Positions 17,633 to 27,008 of a stretch of DNA of 59,412 nucleotides are shown here, one piece after another. Source of the DNA: an uncultured Clostridium sp. (GTDB lineage: Bacteria > Bacillota > Clostridia > TANB77 > CAG-508). The stretch covers positions 1 through 59,412 of the forward strand of contig CAMMWP010000006.1 of the NCBI GenBank assembly GCA_946500615.1, written 5' to 3'. Position 1 is the first letter of the stretch, and each line of letters opens with the position of its first letter. Position numbers and translations under genes: made by a program. The notes below the pieces were generated by a model. It searched no databases. It saw nothing but the letters and a program-made list of their open reading frames with translations, and was not told where the DNA came from.

Positions 17633-18055
17633 ATGGAGAATGCATCAAAAGCATTAATTATTGCAGGTGCTATATTACTTGCTATTTTAATTATCTCATT
17701 AGGAATTTTAATTTATAACCAAGCTTCAGGTGTTGTAAATGATAATGCCATGAGTGAAGTAGAAATTAATAATTTCAACCAAAAGTTTACACAATATGAA
17801 GGTGGATCAGTAAGAGGAACAACTGTAAGAGCAATTTATCAAGCAGTTTTATCAAACAATGTTACACAAGATTCAACAGATAGACAAGTCGCAATAAGTG
17901 GACCTACTGATATGGCACAAGATGCGACACAAGTACCAAGTGATCTTAATGAAAAGATTAAGACAGGTTCATCATACAAGGTTGTATGTACAATGGGAAC
18001 AACAGGAGGAGAAAAGGGTCTAGTGCAAACAATAACCATTACAGAAAATAAATAA
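17633..18055 (+). CDS. Pilin-like protein, tandem copy 2, 140 aa
   Basis: Near-identical duplicate of the previous gene. The N-terminal 91 residues match, with only silent base changes, while the segment around PTDMAQDATQVPSDLNEKIK and the end LVQTITITENK differ. The gene lies 24 bases downstream and has its own AAAGGATGA site. The pattern (constant helix and spine, divergent distal segment) would suit two subunits of one fibre with different exposed faces. This is inference. Confidence 0.62.
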   Translation: MENASKALIIAGAILLAILIISLGILIYNQASGVVNDNAMSEVEINNFNQKFTQYEGGSVRGTTVRAIYQAVLSNNVTQDSTDRQVAISGPTDMAQDATQVPSDLNEKIKTGSSYKVVCTMGTTGGEKGLVQTITITENK

Positions 18056-18082
18056 GATATAAAAGAGAAAGGATGATATATT

Positions 18083-18748
18083 ATGGAAAATGCAGTAGAA
18101 GCTTTAAAAATGGCAGCAGCAGTTCTAACATTTGTGTTAGCATTGGGAATTAGTATATCATCTTTTTCTCAAGCTAAACAAACTTCAGAAATTATTTTAA
18201 GCTATACAGATAGAGATTTTAATACACAATACATAGAAGATGTTGGTACGACAGAAAGGATTGTAGGAAAAGAAACAATTATACCAACAATATATAGAGC
18301 ATATAATGAATTTTATAAAATCTATTTTTATCACAATGATGGAACACCAATACAATTATATACTAAAATAGAAGATGGAATTAGAGTATCTGTAAATAGT
18401 ATCGATTCAACCAAAGATATACTAGGAAGTGATAGGCAAGAAGACAATTTTATAATGGCATTATTATATGGTTCAGAAGCTGATTTGAAAGATGAAAATG
18501 GGAATTCAATATCTTTTTATGAATTTAACCAATCTTTAAAGGCTGGAAATTCGGGAATGGACTTGAATAATAGCGAATTTCGTGATATAATATCAAGTAG
18601 TAATAGTCGCTTTTTAGAGAAGTTTGGTGTTTATTATCCAAATCAAGCGAAAGAAGGCGCAGGAGATGGTGCAGATGGAACAGAAAATGTTGATGCACAA
18701 ACAGCAAATGAAATGAAAATGCGAGTAATTTCTTACTATTTACAATAA
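18083..18748 (+). CDS. Pilin-like/TadE-like protein, 221 aa
   Basis: MENAVEALKMAAAVLTFVLALG shows the same leaderless start as the MENASKAL proteins, with a helix to about residue 26. The soluble part begins with DFNTQYIEDVGTTERIVGKE, a variant of the shared motif, and continues with a mixed domain and an acidic Gly/Asp-rich stretch before the end. Size and position near the end of the cluster suggest a minor pilin comparable to TadE. No recognised domain. Confidence 0.55.
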   Translation: MENAVEALKMAAAVLTFVLALGISISSFSQAKQTSEIILSYTDRDFNTQYIEDVGTTERIVGKETIIPTIYRAYNEFYKIYFYHNDGTPIQLYTKIEDGIRVSVNSIDSTKDILGSDRQEDNFIMALLYGSEADLKDENGNSISFYEFNQSLKAGNSGMDLNNSEFRDIISSSNSRFLEKFGVYYPNQAKEGAGDGADGTENVDAQTANEMKMRVISYYLQ

Positions 18749-18788
18749 AATGTACAATATAATAATGTTATTGTAGGAGGTATAAAAA

Positions 18789-19328
18789 ATGTCAAGTTTA
18801 GGAGATACATTTATAACAATATTTGGAATTGTTTTAGCAGCTATATTAATGTTTGGTTTCCCATTGATGTCAATGTCTGATAGAACAGATGATATTGTAA
18901 CCATGACAGCACAAACAGCAACAACAGAATATGTCGATAATGTTAGAGCAACAGGAAAAGTGACAATGGATAATTATTCATCATTTGAACAAAGACTAGC
19001 TGCAACAGGAAATGCATATGATATTGAAATGGAAGTAAAAATATTAGATGAAAATCCAGGAAAAAAGACGACACAAGCTAATTATACAAAAATAGGTGAA
19101 AATGTATATTATTCAATGTATACATCACAAATATTAGATTCAATGAATGCTAATGGTGGTGTATTAACATTAAAAGAAGGAGATATGTTTTCAACAAGTG
19201 TAAAAAATACGAATACAACACTATCTCAACAATTAAAAAATTTCTTCTATGCAGTAGCTGGAAATGATACATATGCAATAGCAGCACAACATGGTGGATA
19301 TGTAACAGCAAATGGAAGTGGAAAATAA
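18789..19328 (+). CDS. Pilus-cluster membrane protein, 179 aa
   Basis: MSSLGDTFITIFGIVLAAILMFG is a membrane helix close to the N-terminus. It is followed by YVDNVRATGKVTMDNY, a block I associate with small proteins in clostridial Tad-like loci, and TGNAYDIEMEV. The rest is Thr/Ser/Asn-rich. An AGGAGG site precedes the ATG. Last of the small pilin-like genes. Exported, single-pass; a structural or assembly role in the pilus is inferred. Confidence 0.55.
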   Translation: MSSLGDTFITIFGIVLAAILMFGFPLMSMSDRTDDIVTMTAQTATTEYVDNVRATGKVTMDNYSSFEQRLAATGNAYDIEMEVKILDENPGKKTTQANYTKIGENVYYSMYTSQILDSMNANGGVLTLKEGDMFSTSVKNTNTTLSQQLKNFFYAVAGNDTYAIAAQHGGYVTANGSGK

Positions 19329-19359
19329 TTTTATATTTTCTTTGGCTTTCCGTAAATTT

Positions 19360-19444
19360 GTTCTGTGCCAATTTTACGTAAGTAAAATTGTGTACAATAT
19401 GTTTTTTATATATTAGAAAGTCAGCATGACTTTCTTAATATATA
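19360..19444. repeat. GGCGCC-family repeat, degenerate copy 1
   Basis: GTTCTGTGCCAATTTTACG, TAAAATTGTGTACAAT and a following local hairpin (19407-19423 with 19427-19444) match the right half of the repeat family seen in full at 32166, 47801 and 58181. Confidence 0.5.
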
Positions 19445-19449
19445 AAAAT

Positions 19450-19488
19450 AATAGCCTGTAATTAAAAGTTACAGGCTATTAAAAAATA
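19450..19488 (+). terminator. Terminator-like hairpin after the pilin-like block
   Basis: AATAGCCTGTAA pairs perfectly with TTACAGGCTATT (12 bp); the tail is A-rich rather than T-rich on the + strand. Confidence 0.45.
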
Positions 19489-19512
19489 AAAATACAAAGG
19501 AAAGATGTGTTT

Positions 19513-21144
19513 ATGAAAATTCAATATTTAGCCGTTGTTTTTGTTATCATAATTTTACCAATATCATTAATATTTTCGGCATATACAAATGCTCAAGTAG
19601 ATACATTAAAATTGCAAATATCTTATGATACAAAATTGGATAATGCAACATATGATGCGATTAAAGCATTTCAGTTAAATACTATAAATAGTAGTACATC
19701 AGATTTAACAAACTCAAAAATAAGAGACATAGAAGCAGCAGCCAATAGTTTTTTTACTTCAATTGCAACTGCATTTAATATGTCTGGGTATAATAGTGAA
19801 GTATTAAAAGAATATGTTCCTGCTTTAGTCTTTACAATGTATGATGGATTTTATATATATTCGCCATTTGAAAATACATTAGATGATGAAACTGCACAAA
19901 ATTTGGCACAAAATCCAAATGCGGAATATACAGCAGGGGAAAAAGTAACAGGATTAAAACCATATATCTTTTATAGTTGCCGATATGTAAAATCGGGAAT
20001 TGATGTCGTTATCACATATTCTTTGGATAATTATATAACCATACAAGGAACGGCAAATGGTAAAACAATTAATGATGCAGGATATTTAATAGATGATGTA
20101 AGTGTGTCTGGATCAAATGTATATTATAGAGGTGTACGAATAGAATCAGAGGCACAATTATATGAATATGTAGAAGATAAACAATATCCATATATAAAAA
20201 TAAATGGAGTAACATATTATTGGGATCAAGAGTATAATTCTGGTAATGGATCATGGTTCTACATTATGAATGGAAAAAAAGGATATGTATTAGAAAATTT
20301 CCAACGTGGCGATAACAATATGGCTTACAGATATTATAAAGAAGCAAGTGAATTTAAAGATAGAATATTAAATGAATATGGATTAGGAAGTTTAACATCA
20401 GCAGATGCTAGAGATGAAAATGGTCAACCAATTACAAATCTTACAGATGCAGATGGAAATGTCATATATAATTTTATTGGCGGAAATGATAGTATTTTTG
20501 ATTTTAATAAGGAAGGAATTTCTATAGAAGAGCCTCAATCAGATTTTAATCAACATAGATTAGCGATTATTCGTTATGTCATAGAAAGAAATTTGTCAAT
20601 AGCTTTGGCAAACTATAATGATTATGGATCTGGAAGTTATCAATTTTCAATGCCAAAACTAGCAGAACAAGATTGGGAAAGAATATTAAATAATGTATCT
20701 TTAATTAGTTTCCTACAAGGATTAAGTATTGGTGGAAAAGTGTATAATGGTTATTCAGTTATTAATAATAATAAAAATGAAGAAGTCGTGACAGAAGATT
20801 CTATCTATATTACCACAAATGATGGGTATTATCATAGAGCAACAGAAAAAGACTTAATTGGAAGAAGTGACATAAAAATAGGAATATTTAATATTGATTT
20901 TGAAAGAAAAAGTATTACAGATGAGACAACACAAAAAACACATTATTATTATCCAAAGAGAGAATTAGGTTGTTATACTTGTTATGTTTCACAAACAAGT
21001 GTACAAGCAACAGATAACATATACGAGTATATGGATAGTAATAGTCAATTAGCTAAGATATATTATACCGCATTGGGAAGAGAACGCTATAGCATGTATA
21101 AAATATTTAGAAATCAAGAAGAACATAAAAAGTTATTTACATAG
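19513..21144 (+). CDS. Large exported protein of the Tad-like cluster, 543-544 aa
   Basis: MKIQYLAVVFVIIILPISLIF is a signal-anchor helix, followed by a large, mostly soluble exterior part with many Tyr and Asn. A helical region (about 30-95, with NSFFTSIATAFNMSGY and VYYRG-type beta stretches later) precedes a long mixed domain. There is no LPXTG motif, so it is presumably held by the N-terminal helix or carried into the pilus. It may fill the role of TadG-like proteins or a tip adhesin; this is inference from the end-of-operon position. The chosen ATG lies behind AAAGGAAAG; the upstream GTG is not better. Confidence 0.6.
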   Translation: MKIQYLAVVFVIIILPISLIFSAYTNAQVDTLKLQISYDTKLDNATYDAIKAFQLNTINSSTSDLTNSKIRDIEAAANSFFTSIATAFNMSGYNSEVLKEYVPALVFTMYDGFYIYSPFENTLDDETAQNLAQNPNAEYTAGEKVTGLKPYIFYSCRYVKSGIDVVITYSLDNYITIQGTANGKTINDAGYLIDDVSVSGSNVYYRGVRIESEAQLYEYVEDKQYPYIKINGVTYYWDQEYNSGNGSWFYIMNGKKGYVLENFQRGDNNMAYRYYKEASEFKDRILNEYGLGSLTSADARDENGQPITNLTDADGNVIYNFIGGNDSIFDFNKEGISIEEPQSDFNQHRLAIIRYVIERNLSIALANYNDYGSGSYQFSMPKLAEQDWERILNNVSLISFLQGLSIGGKVYNGYSVINNNKNEEVVTEDSIYITTNDGYYHRATEKDLIGRSDIKIGIFNIDFERKSITDETTQKTHYYYPKRELGCYTCYVSQTSVQATDNIYEYMDSNSQLAKIYYTALGRERYSMYKIFRNQEEHKKLFT

Positions 21145-21155
21145 AAATATAAAAG

Positions 21156-21354
21156 TGTTACAGTTCAGAGTCTAATCATTGGGAGACATATATATTATAT
21201 TTTTCGCTATCCCAACACTTTACATACTCTAATCAAATCAGTTCCCGCAGGACTGTCGCTGATTTCATAAGAGTATGTAGTGTGTCGGTCCCCACGAAAC
21301 CCGCTTAAAATATAATATATATGTCTCCCAATGATTAGACTCTGAACTGTAACA
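21156..21354. repeat. Palindromic element D (MITE-like), 199 bp
   Basis: A 48-bp perfect terminal inverted repeat (21156-21203 with 21307-21354, starting TGTTACAGTTCAGAGTC) encloses a second inverted repeat (CATACTCT with AGAGTATG) and, within that, a third (AAATCAG with CTGATTT). The core is richer in C and G than the arms. It carries no coding potential and fills most of the gap between the pilus cluster and spoIVB. Confidence 0.85.
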
Positions 21355-21490
21355 TAAAAGTTGTTTGTGCAAAAGGTAACAAATATAACATAAAAAGTGT
21401 TTATAAAAAAATCAAAAAATGAAAAATTTTTAAAAGTGAATATAAAAATAAAAAAAGTTAATACTATTATAAATGAAAGTAGGAGAAATT

Positions 21491-22723
21491 ATGTATAAAA
21501 AAACATTAAGAAAAATGATAGTATTAATTTTTTTATTTATTATTTATATATATGTATTGGCAATACATTATATCCCAGATAAAATTACCATATTTGAAGG
21601 GGAAAACATATCATTAAAGACCATTTTAGGCATTACAGTAGACTCAAAAAATGAAGTATTAAGTGTATCAGCAAACACAGGAGAAAAAACAATCCATAAA
21701 ATAGGCAGTGAAAAATTAACAGTTAATTTATTCGACAAATTATTTATTAAACATATAGATGTATCTGTGCTTCCAAAAACAACAGTCATACCAGTCGGAA
21801 ATGTTGCTGGTGTAAAACTGTATACAAGCGGGGTCTTGGTTGTGGGGATGTCAGAAATAGAGGGAAAAGATAATAAAACATACAAACCATATGAAAATAG
21901 CGGAATAGAAGAAGGAGATACTATTGTAAAGGTAAATAATACCACAATTAGTACAACAGATGATTTAATTGAACATGTGAATATGTCGAATGGCGAAAAA
22001 GTAGAAATACAATATATTCACGATGAAGAAACAAAAGAGTGTAGCATAATGCCTGTAAAAACACAAAGTGAAGAATATAAAATAGGATTATGGGTAAGAG
22101 ATAGTGCAGCAGGTGTTGGAACGGTTACATTTTATGAGCCATCAACGCAAAAATTTGGTGCATTGGGTCATGGAATAACAGATATTGATACAGGAGATTT
22201 ATTAAATATAGCATCTGGCGATTTTGTAACAGCTAATATATTAAATATAAAAAAAGGTGAAGATGGAAATCCCGGAAAAATTCAAGGAACTGTAGAAGAA
22301 CAAGAAACAATTGGAAAAATTTCTAAAAATACAGAATTTGGAATATATGGAAAAATAGATAATATGAGTAGTTTAAATATAGATCGATCCAAAGAGATGG
22401 AGGTAGCTTTACGTGATGAAATAGAATTAGGAAAAGCAACCATTTTATGTGGGTTAGACAACCAAAGTGTAAAAGAATATGAAATAGAAATTACAAAAAT
22501 CTATAAAGAAAATAATTATAATAATAAAAGTATGGAAATAAAAGTGACAGATGAAGAACTAATAGAAAAAACAGGCGGAATTATACAAGGTATGAGTGGA
22601 TCGCCTATTATACAAAATGGAAAGTTTGTTGGTGCAGTTACACATGTACTAGTTAATTCTGCCACAGAAGGCTATGCTATTTTTGGAGACTTAATGTTAA
22701 AACAATCTAAAGAAGTAAATTAA
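21491..22723 (+). CDS. spoIVB: SpoIVB peptidase (S55 family)
   Basis: SpoIVB, about 410 residues, is secreted from the forespore into the intermembrane space and triggers activation of pro-sigma-K in the mother cell. The N-terminal membrane helix (about 9-28) is followed by a PDZ domain (about 115-190, with GIEEGDTIVKVNNT) and the S55 serine protease domain. The catalytic His lies in LGHGITD (about residue 227) and the catalytic Ser in GMSGSPI (about residue 371). The start behind TAGGAG is preferred to the ATG 18 bases upstream. It converges with murC across a large palindrome. Expected to be under sigma-F/G control in the forespore. Confidence 0.95.
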   Translation: MYKKTLRKMIVLIFLFIIYIYVLAIHYIPDKITIFEGENISLKTILGITVDSKNEVLSVSANTGEKTIHKIGSEKLTVNLFDKLFIKHIDVSVLPKTTVIPVGNVAGVKLYTSGVLVVGMSEIEGKDNKTYKPYENSGIEEGDTIVKVNNTTISTTDDLIEHVNMSNGEKVEIQYIHDEETKECSIMPVKTQSEEYKIGLWVRDSAAGVGTVTFYEPSTQKFGALGHGITDIDTGDLLNIASGDFVTANILNIKKGEDGNPGKIQGTVEEQETIGKISKNTEFGIYGKIDNMSSLNIDRSKEMEVALRDEIELGKATILCGLDNQSVKEYEIEITKIYKENNYNNKSMEIKVTDEELIEKTGGIIQGMSGSPIIQNGKFVGAVTHVLVNSATEGYAIFGDLMLKQSKEVN

Positions 22724-22724
22724 G

Positions 22725-23211
22725 TGGGATTTTGAGGACAGACTCATTTTCTCCCTTTTTCTAATTAAAAAAATAGAAAAATATAGAATATAAAAAGAAT
22801 GAAACGATTTTGTATAAGCTAAATTCTCACAGAAATTCTAAAAGAAAAAAATGCGCCTCTTTCATTCAGGCTCAATCAAGTGATATATTCATTTCGCATA
22901 ATATGTCGAATGTGATTGGAATACTTGTAATCTTTCTTAATAAAAAATAAATGAGGAAGCGCGAATTCTTGCAGCGAGAGGCTCATTTATTTTTTATTTA
23001 GAAAGAGTAAAGTGTGTATTGAGCCGAGACATTTATAAGAAATGAATATATCACTTGATTGCCCATGAACATTCCTCATTTTTTTCTTTAAAAATTTCTA
23101 GTTTCAAATTTAGATACGCAAAATCGTTTCATTCTTTTTATATTCTATATTTTTTGCTTTGCTTAGATTCAAAAAAAGGGAAAATGAGTCCGTCCTCAAA
23201 TTCCCTCAAAA
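22725..23211. repeat. Nested palindromic element C, about 490 bp
   Basis: The outer arms (GAGGACAGACTCATTTTC at 22734 with GAAAATGAGTCCGTCCTC near 23180) are imperfect. They continue into ATAGAATATAAAAAGAATG / AAACGATTTTG arms (about 22784-22811 with 23117-23151). Inside lies another inverted pair (TCAAGTGATATATTCATTTC near 22876 with its complement near 23040) and a central hairpin of AAATAAATGAG type. The subterminal sequence around the CGATTTTG arm is shared with element B at 42.6 kb. No gene is visible. Confidence 0.75.
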
Positions 23212-23216
23212 TCTGT

Positions 23217-24602
23217 TTATTGAATTAACATTGGTCCAATATTGGTAACTGTTCCAGCACCTAATGTTAGGACAATATCATCTTTTTGGATATGATCTTT
23301 TATATAGTTAGTACATTCATTAAAATCTGGAATATATAAAGCACTTTTTCCCAAAGACTGAAGTTTTTCAACTAAATCTTTAGAAGAGATATTAAAAGTA
23401 TTAATTTCTCTAGCAGCATAAATGTCCAAAATAATCACATGGTCAAAATTCAATAAAGCATTAGCAAAATCATCTAATAAATTTTTAGTTCGACTGTAAG
23501 TATGCGGTTGAAAAACAACCCAAGATTCATGATATTGTTTATTCATTAACGATTTGGCTGTAGCAATAATTTCAGTAGGATGATGACCATAATCATCATA
23601 GACGCTAGCAATGTCATTAATTTTACCTTTATATTCAAATCTTCTATGTGCACCTGTAAATTCTAATAAAGAAGATTTGATAACTGCCTTATCAATTTGA
23701 TAATGTAAACAGACAGCAATACAAGCAAGTGCATTTAATACATTATGTTTTCCCGGTACAGATAGGCTAAATGTGTCTAAAAATTCATGATTTTTGTATA
23801 CATCAAATGTAGCAAATCCATCTGTATTAAATTGAATATTAGATGCATAATAATTTACATCTGTGTTATGTATTCCATAAGTCATTATAGTATTGGCTTT
23901 TGTATGATGAGATAATGCTAAACAATTTTCATCATCACCATTAAGAACCAAAATACCGTCACTAGGTAATAGTTTTACATATTTTATAAATGCTTTTTTT
24001 ATATTTTCAAAAGTTTTAAAATAATCTAAATGATCATTATCAATATTTAAGATGATTTCAGTTTTAGGGCTAAATTTTAAAAAACTTTCAACATATTCAC
24101 AAGCTTCGATAATAAAATGATCGCTATTTCCGACACGGTAATTACCATTTAATGGTTTCAAATAAGCGCCAACTTGTATACTAGGATCTGTAAGAGCATT
24201 GACAAAGCAAAGAGAGATCATAGAAGTGGTTGTTGTTTTTCCATGAGTACCAGAGATACAAATGGTGTCTTTGAAACATCTAGTTAATTCGCCAAGAAAA
24301 TCAGCTCTTTCAATTGTAGGGATATGACATTTTTTTGCTTCAAGCATTTCAAGGTCATCTTGTTTAATCGCAGCAGAATATACGACTACATCTGCTTTTT
24401 GAACATCTTCTATATTATGACCAATGGTAACTTTAATTCCTTTGTCCATTAAAATTTGAACCGTTTCAGAATTGGTTAAATCCGATCCAGTAATTGTAAA
24501 GCCCCAATTGTGAAGAATTTCAGCAATACCACTCATACTGATACCACCGATTCCAATCATATGTATGGTTTTATATTTTTTTAAATGATTAATATTTGGC
24601 AT
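23217..24602 (-). CDS. murC: UDP-N-acetylmuramate--L-alanine ligase
   Basis: MurC, about 461 residues, adds L-Ala to UDP-MurNAc in the cytoplasm, the first peptide step of peptidoglycan synthesis. The N-terminal Rossmann domain has HMIGIGGISMSGIAEIL, the central ATP loop is SGTHGKTTTTSM (near residue 108), NIDNDHLDYF lies near 184, and GAHRRFEYKG and YDDYGHHPTEI begin the C-terminal domain. The first ATG with GGAG nine bases upstream is taken as start, not the TTG three codons earlier. It is transcribed divergently from spoVG. Confidence 0.96.
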   Translation of the reverse strand: MPNINHLKKYKTIHMIGIGGISMSGIAEILHNWGFTITGSDLTNSETVQILMDKGIKVTIGHNIEDVQKADVVVYSAAIKQDDLEMLEAKKCHIPTIERADFLGELTRCFKDTICISGTHGKTTTTSMISLCFVNALTDPSIQVGAYLKPLNGNYRVGNSDHFIIEACEYVESFLKFSPKTEIILNIDNDHLDYFKTFENIKKAFIKYVKLLPSDGILVLNGDDENCLALSHHTKANTIMTYGIHNTDVNYYASNIQFNTDGFATFDVYKNHEFLDTFSLSVPGKHNVLNALACIAVCLHYQIDKAVIKSSLLEFTGAHRRFEYKGKINDIASVYDDYGHHPTEIIATAKSLMNKQYHESWVVFQPHTYSRTKNLLDDFANALLNFDHVIILDIYAAREINTFNISSKDLVEKLQSLGKSALYIPDFNECTNYIKDHIQKDDIVLTLGAGTVTNIGPMLIQ

Positions 24603-24866
24603 GTATGACAACTCCTTTGTAAGATAAACTATGTGAATAAAAATTCCAAAAAAAATTATATAATGATATTCTTAAAAATTCAATACTTTTGCATATATTT
24701 TTACTATATTGAAATAAAAGAAAAAAGGTTACAATAAAAAAATAAAAAAAATGTAAAAAAAAGAAGGAAAAAAATTATTTATGGAGAATAATATAATTGT
24801 ACATAAGAGTAAATATATATGTACGAAATATTTTTAAAACTTAAGGAAGGTAGGTGCAACTACAAA

Positions 24867-25139
24867 ATGCAAATCACAGATGTACGTTTAAGAAAAGTGA
24901 ATTCAGAGAACAGAATGAAAGCTGTTGCTTCTGTAACATTCGATAATGAATTTGTTATTCATGATATCAAAGTTATCGAAAGTCAAAATGGATTATTTAT
25001 AGCTATGCCAAGTAGAAAAACTCCAAACGGAGAATTCAAAGATATAGCTCATCCAATCAATGCTGAAACTAGAGAGAAAATTCAAAAAGCTATATTAGAT
25101 GCTTATGAAGCTCCAGAAACAGAGGAATCAGCAGAATAA
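24867..25139 (+). CDS. spoVG: RNA-binding regulator SpoVG
   Basis: SpoVG, 90 residues, a conserved small nucleic-acid-binding regulator involved in sporulation septum and spore cortex formation. [19 protein letters not shown] and [19 protein letters not shown] are the family signatures. The true start is the ATG at 24867; AAGGAAGGTAGG lies upstream, and the longer frame from 24819 has no conserved residues. Terminator at 25146. Confidence 0.95.
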   Translation: MQITDVRLRKVNSENRMKAVASVTFDNEFVIHDIKVIESQNGLFIAMPSRKTPNGEFKDIAHPINAETREKIQKAILDAYEAPETEESAE

Positions 25140-25145
25140 TAAATG

Positions 25146-25171
25146 AAAAGCACAATTAGGTGCTTTTTTTT
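25146..25171 (+). terminator. Terminator after spoVG
   Basis: AAAAGCAC pairs with GTGCTTTT across a 6-base loop, followed by T. Confidence 0.85.
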
Positions 25172-25243
25172 GTGTCAAAAGCTTGAAAAATAGGCAAAAA
25201 CAATGTAAAATATTATGGATTATATAGGAAAAGAGGAAACAAA

Positions 25244-25801
25244 ATGAAATTAATTGTAGGACTGGGAAATCCTGAAAACGAATATGCCAATACAAGACAC
25301 AACATGGGATTTGACACAGTAAACCAATTAGCCAAAGAATATGACATATCAATCAATAAAAATAAATTCAAAGGAATATATGGAATAGGGATAGTAGAAA
25401 ACGAAAAAGTATGTCTATTAAAGCCACAAACATACATGAATTTAAGTGGTAATAGTGTAAAAGAAGTTGTAAACTTCTATGACATAAAATTATCAGACAT
25501 CATTGTCATATATGATGACATGGATGTTGAACCCGGAAAAATAAAAATAAGAAAAAAAGGTGGAGCAGGCTCACACAATGGGATGAAATCTGTTATAGAA
25601 GAATTGCAAACAGAAGTGTTTACAAGAATAAGAGTAGGAATAGGAACACCAATTGATAAAAGCGACAGAATTCAATATGTAATAGGAAAGATTCCATTAG
25701 AAGAAAAAAAGATGTTAGAAGAGGGAACAAAAAAAGCCAAAGAAGCTATAATAGAAATTTTAAAAAATGGTGTAGATACAGCAATGAATAAATTTAATTA
25801 A
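25244..25801 (+). CDS. pth: Peptidyl-tRNA hydrolase
   Basis: Pth, 185 residues, releases peptides from drop-off peptidyl-tRNA. GLGNPENEYANTRHNMGFD carries the catalytic His near residue 20, and YDDMDVEPGKIKIRKKGG with AGSHNGMKS matches the substrate-binding loop. The length is typical. AAGAGG precedes the start. The RNase gene starts 22 bases downstream, so the two are probably cotranscribed. Confidence 0.96.
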   Translation: MKLIVGLGNPENEYANTRHNMGFDTVNQLAKEYDISINKNKFKGIYGIGIVENEKVCLLKPQTYMNLSGNSVKEVVNFYDIKLSDIIVIYDDMDVEPGKIKIRKKGGAGSHNGMKSVIEELQTEVFTRIRVGIGTPIDKSDRIQYVIGKIPLEEKKMLEEGTKKAKEAIIEILKNGVDTAMNKFN

Positions 25802-25823
25802 ACAAGAAAGGTAGACAAAAATT

Positions 25824-27008
25824 ATGTTAGAATTAATCATAAAAAGAATAGGACAAGAAAGACAAATTGTATTAATTGAAAATGGAAAAGTCATAGAATA
25901 TTATAAAGAAGAAAAGGAAGATAATAAAAATGAAGGAAATATCTATATAGGTACTGTAAAAGATATCGTAAAAGGGATGCAAGCAGCCTTTGTAGATATT
26001 GGAATAGATAAAAATAGTTTAATCCATTTAAAAGATATTTTAGAAAAAAAAGATGAGAAAAAGCAAAAAGTAAATTTAGATCAAGAAATAACCAATCTCA
26101 TAAAACCAAATGATAAACTATTGGTACAAATAAAAAAAGATAGCAATGAAAAAAAAGGTGCTAGAATATCAAAGCATATTAACTTACCGGGAAAATATAT
26201 TGTTTTAATGCCAAATACAGATATTATTACCGTTTCACAAAAAATAGAAAATAAAGAAGAGCAAGAAAGACTAATAAAATTGGTAAGAGAAAATATAGCA
26301 AAAGAAAATGGTGCTATCATTAGGACTTCAGCAGAAGGAAAAGAAAAAGAAATTATCGAAGATATAAAGCATATAGAACAAAAATGGAATGAAATTTTAA
26401 AAGAAAGTCAAAATGCAAATGCCAAAATACCAAGATGTTTGTATAAAAGTGAAGACTTAGTAGAAAAAATGTTGATGGATTTAACAGACAAAGGCATAGA
26501 AAAAGTAATCGTAAATGATAGTACAGATTATAATGAAATCAATCATATAAAAAAAGAAAATAAAGAATATAAAGACTTGTCAATCGTAGTAAAAGGAGAA
26601 GAAACAATTTTTGACATATATGATTTAGAACAACAAATTCAGAAAATAAATAATCGAAAAATATGGTTAAAATGTGGAGGGTATATTACAATAGATAAAA
26701 CAGAAGCTTTAACAGCCATTGATGTCAATACAGGAAAATATACAGGAAATAAAACAATGGAAGACACTGTATTTAAGGTAAATAAAGAAGCAACCATTGA
26801 AATAGCAAAACAGCTAAGACTAAGAGATATTGGTGGAATTATCATCATAGACTATATAGATATGCAAAAAGAAGAAGACAAACAAGAAATAGAGAAAATA
26901 TTAAGAGAAGAACTAAAAAAAGATAGAAGCAAAACACAAATAGAAGGATTCACAAAACTAGATCTAATGGAATTAACAAGGAAACATATATGCAGTCATA
27001 AAGATTGA
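25824..27008 (+). CDS. Ribonuclease E/G family protein (short form)
   Basis: A 394-residue RNase E/G family endoribonuclease acting in rRNA or mRNA processing. The S1-like domain (about 37-115: GNIYIGTVKDIVKGMQAAFVDIG) precedes the DNase-I-like catalytic core with TAIDVNTGKYTG (metal-binding Asp near 299) and GGIIIIDYIDM (second Asp near 343). The protein stops at LMELTRKHICSHKD, before the CPxC zinc-link found in most members, so it is shorter than the usual 460-490 residues. The stop codon directly abuts a 34-bp tandem repeat array, which suggests the natural 3' end may have been replaced. Confidence 0.85.
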   Translation: MLELIIKRIGQERQIVLIENGKVIEYYKEEKEDNKNEGNIYIGTVKDIVKGMQAAFVDIGIDKNSLIHLKDILEKKDEKKQKVNLDQEITNLIKPNDKLLVQIKKDSNEKKGARISKHINLPGKYIVLMPNTDIITVSQKIENKEEQERLIKLVRENIAKENGAIIRTSAEGKEKEIIEDIKHIEQKWNEILKESQNANAKIPRCLYKSEDLVEKMLMDLTDKGIEKVIVNDSTDYNEINHIKKENKEYKDLSIVVKGEETIFDIYDLEQQIQKINNRKIWLKCGGYITIDKTEALTAIDVNTGKYTGNKTMEDTVFKVNKEATIEIAKQLRLRDIGGIIIIDYIDMQKEEDKQEIEKILREELKKDRSKTQIEGFTKLDLMELTRKHICSHKD

